Below are positions 7,603 through 9,013 of a DNA stretch of 9,013 bases, piece by piece (positions within the stretch are counted from its first letter, which is position 1; every line of letters begins with the position of its first letter). Source of the stretch: Bacteroidia bacterium. GTDB lineage: Bacteria; Bacteroidota; Bacteroidia; Flavobacteriales; Flavobacteriaceae. Below the pieces are notes generated by a model that saw only the letters and a program-made list of their open reading frames with translations, searched no databases and had not been told where the DNA came from. The translations under genes and the position numbers were made by a program. Location of the stretch: the NCBI GenBank assembly GCA_030425715.1, contig JAUIAA010000069.1, forward strand, positions 1 to 9,013. The letters run 5' to 3'.

Positions 7603-8907
7603 TTATTCTGCGTTATCTAAAAAATCTCTAAATTTTTCAGCCCATTTTTCAAAAATGGATAATTTTTTTTCTGGTTTTGGAATATTCCTTTCTGCACCAG
7701 GTATTGTTTCCTCTGGTATACTATGTAATATTTTAGCTTGCTTTTCATTCTCGGCTAATCCTTTTATCAACAAACCAGCTACTGTAGCAAATATTGGACT
7801 TGACAATTCTGGATCTGAATTACTCGCCAAATGTTCGTTAGGATAACCAATTCGGGTATCCATGCCTGTAATGTATTCTACCAATTGTTTGATATGTTTT
7901 AGTTGTGCACCACCTCCTGTTAAAACAATACCTGCAATCAATTTTTTCTTACTTTCTTCATGCCCGTAATTCTTAATTTCTAAGAATACCTGTTCTACAA
8001 TCTCTACAACTCTAGCATGAATTATTTTAGAAAGGTTCTTTAAAGTAATCTCTTTAGGATCTCTACCTCTTAAACCTGGAATGGATACAATTTCATTGTC
8101 TTTATTTTCTCCTGGCCAAGCCGAACCAAATTTTGTTTTGAGCAATTCTGCTTGCTTTTCTATAATAGAGCAACCTTCTTTAATATCTTCTGTAATTACA
8201 TTACCTCCAAACGATATTACAGCAGTATGACGAATAATACCATCTTTAAAAATGGCTAAATCTGTGGTCCCTCCACCTATATCTATCAAAGCAACACCTG
8301 CTTCTTTTTCTTCTTGGCTTAAAACTGCTTCGGCGGAAGCCAAAGGTTCCAACGTAATATTTCCTAATTCTAGCCCTGCACTTTTGATACACCTCCCTAC
8401 ATTTCTAATCGAGGAAACTTGACCAACCACAACGTGAAAGTTCGCTTCTAATCTACCTCCATACATGCCTATAGGCGTTTTTATTTCGGCTTGACCATCT
8501 ACTTTAAAATCTTGTGGTAACACATGGATAATTTCTTCGCCAGGAAGCATTACCAATTTATATACTTGGTTGATTAACTTTTCAATATCCTGCTCATCTA
8601 TTACCTTGTCGGAATTTGGTCTGGTAATATAATCGCTATGGTGTAAACTACGTATATGCTGCCCTGCAATACCTACAACTACTTTTTTAATTTTTTCATT
8701 GCTCGCACTTTCGGCCTCTTCTACGGCTTGTTGTATGGATTGAATGGTTTGGGTAATATTATTAACTACTCCTCTATGTACGCCTAAACTTTTTGCTTTT
8801 CCTGTACCAAGCACTTCAATTTTGCCATATGGATCTTGTTTACCTACCATAGCAACAATCTTGGTAGTTCCAATATCCAATCCAACAGCTATATTATTGT
8901 TTTCCAT
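7603..8907 (-). CDS. ftsA: Cell division protein FtsA
   Basis: FtsA is the actin-like ATPase that tethers FtsZ filaments to the inner face of the cytoplasmic membrane and recruits later division proteins. The 434-residue protein shows the actin-fold motifs in order: phosphate-1 loop GLDIGTTK (9-16), phosphate-2 loop DIGGGTTD (209-216) and adenosine motif LTGGGA (329-334). The FtsA-specific 1C subdomain replaces actin 1B at about residues 85-165. The C-terminal end, LSIFEKWAEKFRDFL (416-430), forms an amphipathic helix with aromatic residues on one face, the usual membrane-targeting sequence. The length is close to the E. coli protein (about 420). The ATG lies three bases after the ftsQ stop, so translation is probably coupled, and ftsZ follows after 35 bases. 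Confidence 0.97.
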   Translation of the reverse strand: MENNNIAVGLDIGTTKIVAMVGKQDPYGKIEVLGTGKAKSLGVHRGVVNNITQTIQSIQQAVEEAESASNEKIKKVVVGIAGQHIRSLHHSDYITRPNSDKVIDEQDIEKLINQVYKLVMLPGEEIIHVLPQDFKVDGQAEIKTPIGMYGGRLEANFHVVVGQVSSIRNVGRCIKSAGLELGNITLEPLASAEAVLSQEEKEAGVALIDIGGGTTDLAIFKDGIIRHTAVISFGGNVITEDIKEGCSIIEKQAELLKTKFGSAWPGENKDNEIVSIPGLRGRDPKEITLKNLSKIIHARVVEIVEQVFLEIKNYGHEESKKKLIAGIVLTGGGAQLKHIKQLVEYITGMDTRIGYPNEHLASNSDPELSSPIFATVAGLLIKGLAENEKQAKILHSIPEETIPGAERNIPKPEKKLSIFEKWAEKFRDFLDNAE

Positions 8908-8910
8908 ATT

Positions 8911-9013
8911 CTAATTTTTTGTACAAACAACTTGGTTTTCAAACTTCAAATTAATTCGTTTATACGCATTTAAAGTACTATCGCTAATTGCTTTTTGATA
9001 AAACACTTTTAAC
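8911..9013 (-). CDS. ftsQ: FtsQ C-terminal end (5' part outside window)
   Basis: On the - strand, one frame is open from the window edge for 33 codons and ends in TAG at 8913-8911. It reads LKVFYQKAISDSTLNAYKR followed by INLKFENQVVCTKN. The pattern of a closing beta strand with a KFENQVVCTK tail matches what I know of flavobacterial FtsQ, the single-pass membrane protein that links cytoplasmic and periplasmic divisome parts. The position three bases before ftsA is where ftsQ sits in most bacteria. The other two frames on this strand close early. The identification rests on context plus a short tail, as the membrane segment and POTRA domain are outside the window. Confidence 0.85.
   Translation of the reverse strand, partial: LKVFYQKAISDSTLNAYKRINLKFENQVVCTKN

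Noticed and set aside
1..9013. Mobile elements, CRISPR arrays, tRNA/rRNA genes, defence systems or biosynthetic clusters
   Set aside because: No transposase or integrase sequence, regular repeat-spacer pattern, tRNA-like cloverleaf or accessory gene set was seen. The window is tightly packed with housekeeping and exported-enzyme genes.

Overview
The window comes from an AT-rich genome of the phylum Bacteroidota, most likely a member of the Flavobacteriaceae. Five things point there: an ftsQ-ftsA-ftsZ order with a very long FtsZ, the FtsZ C-terminal end (NSFLHDNVD), the near absence of Shine-Dalgarno sequences before start codons, a TAnnTTTG-type promoter box, and the style of the exported proteins. 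This assignment rests on recognising protein families, not on a database search.

Layout. The left third is on the + strand: the 3' end of gltB (glutamate synthase large subunit, cut by the window edge), then gltD (small subunit) two bases later, closed by a hairpin-plus-T terminator. After a spacer of about 200 bases comes a monocistronic gene for an OmpA-family lipoprotein. The right two thirds are on the - strand. Reading leftward from the right edge they are: the last 33 codons of ftsQ, ftsA, ftsZ, a terminator, an M28-family zinc peptidase with its own likely promoter, and an exported endonuclease/exonuclease/phosphatase (EEP) family gene broken by a frameshift. The two convergent blocks meet at a strong symmetrical hairpin at 3656-3688 that can stop transcription from both sides.

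Functions. GltB and GltD form glutamate synthase, which makes glutamate from glutamine and 2-oxoglutarate. FtsQ, FtsA and FtsZ are division proteins: FtsZ forms the ring, FtsA anchors it to the membrane, and FtsQ is a membrane-spanning divisome component. The OmpA-like lipoprotein probably ties the outer membrane to peptidoglycan. The M28 peptidase and the EEP protein are exported hydrolases, probably co-transcribed and unrelated to division.

This is mostly an ordinary housekeeping region. I see no mobile element, CRISPR array, RNA gene, defence locus or convincing undescribed system. The points most worth checking are the single-base frameshift in the EEP gene, the conserved patch inside the unusually long FtsZ tail, and a perfect 10-bp inverted repeat ahead of the OmpA-family gene.
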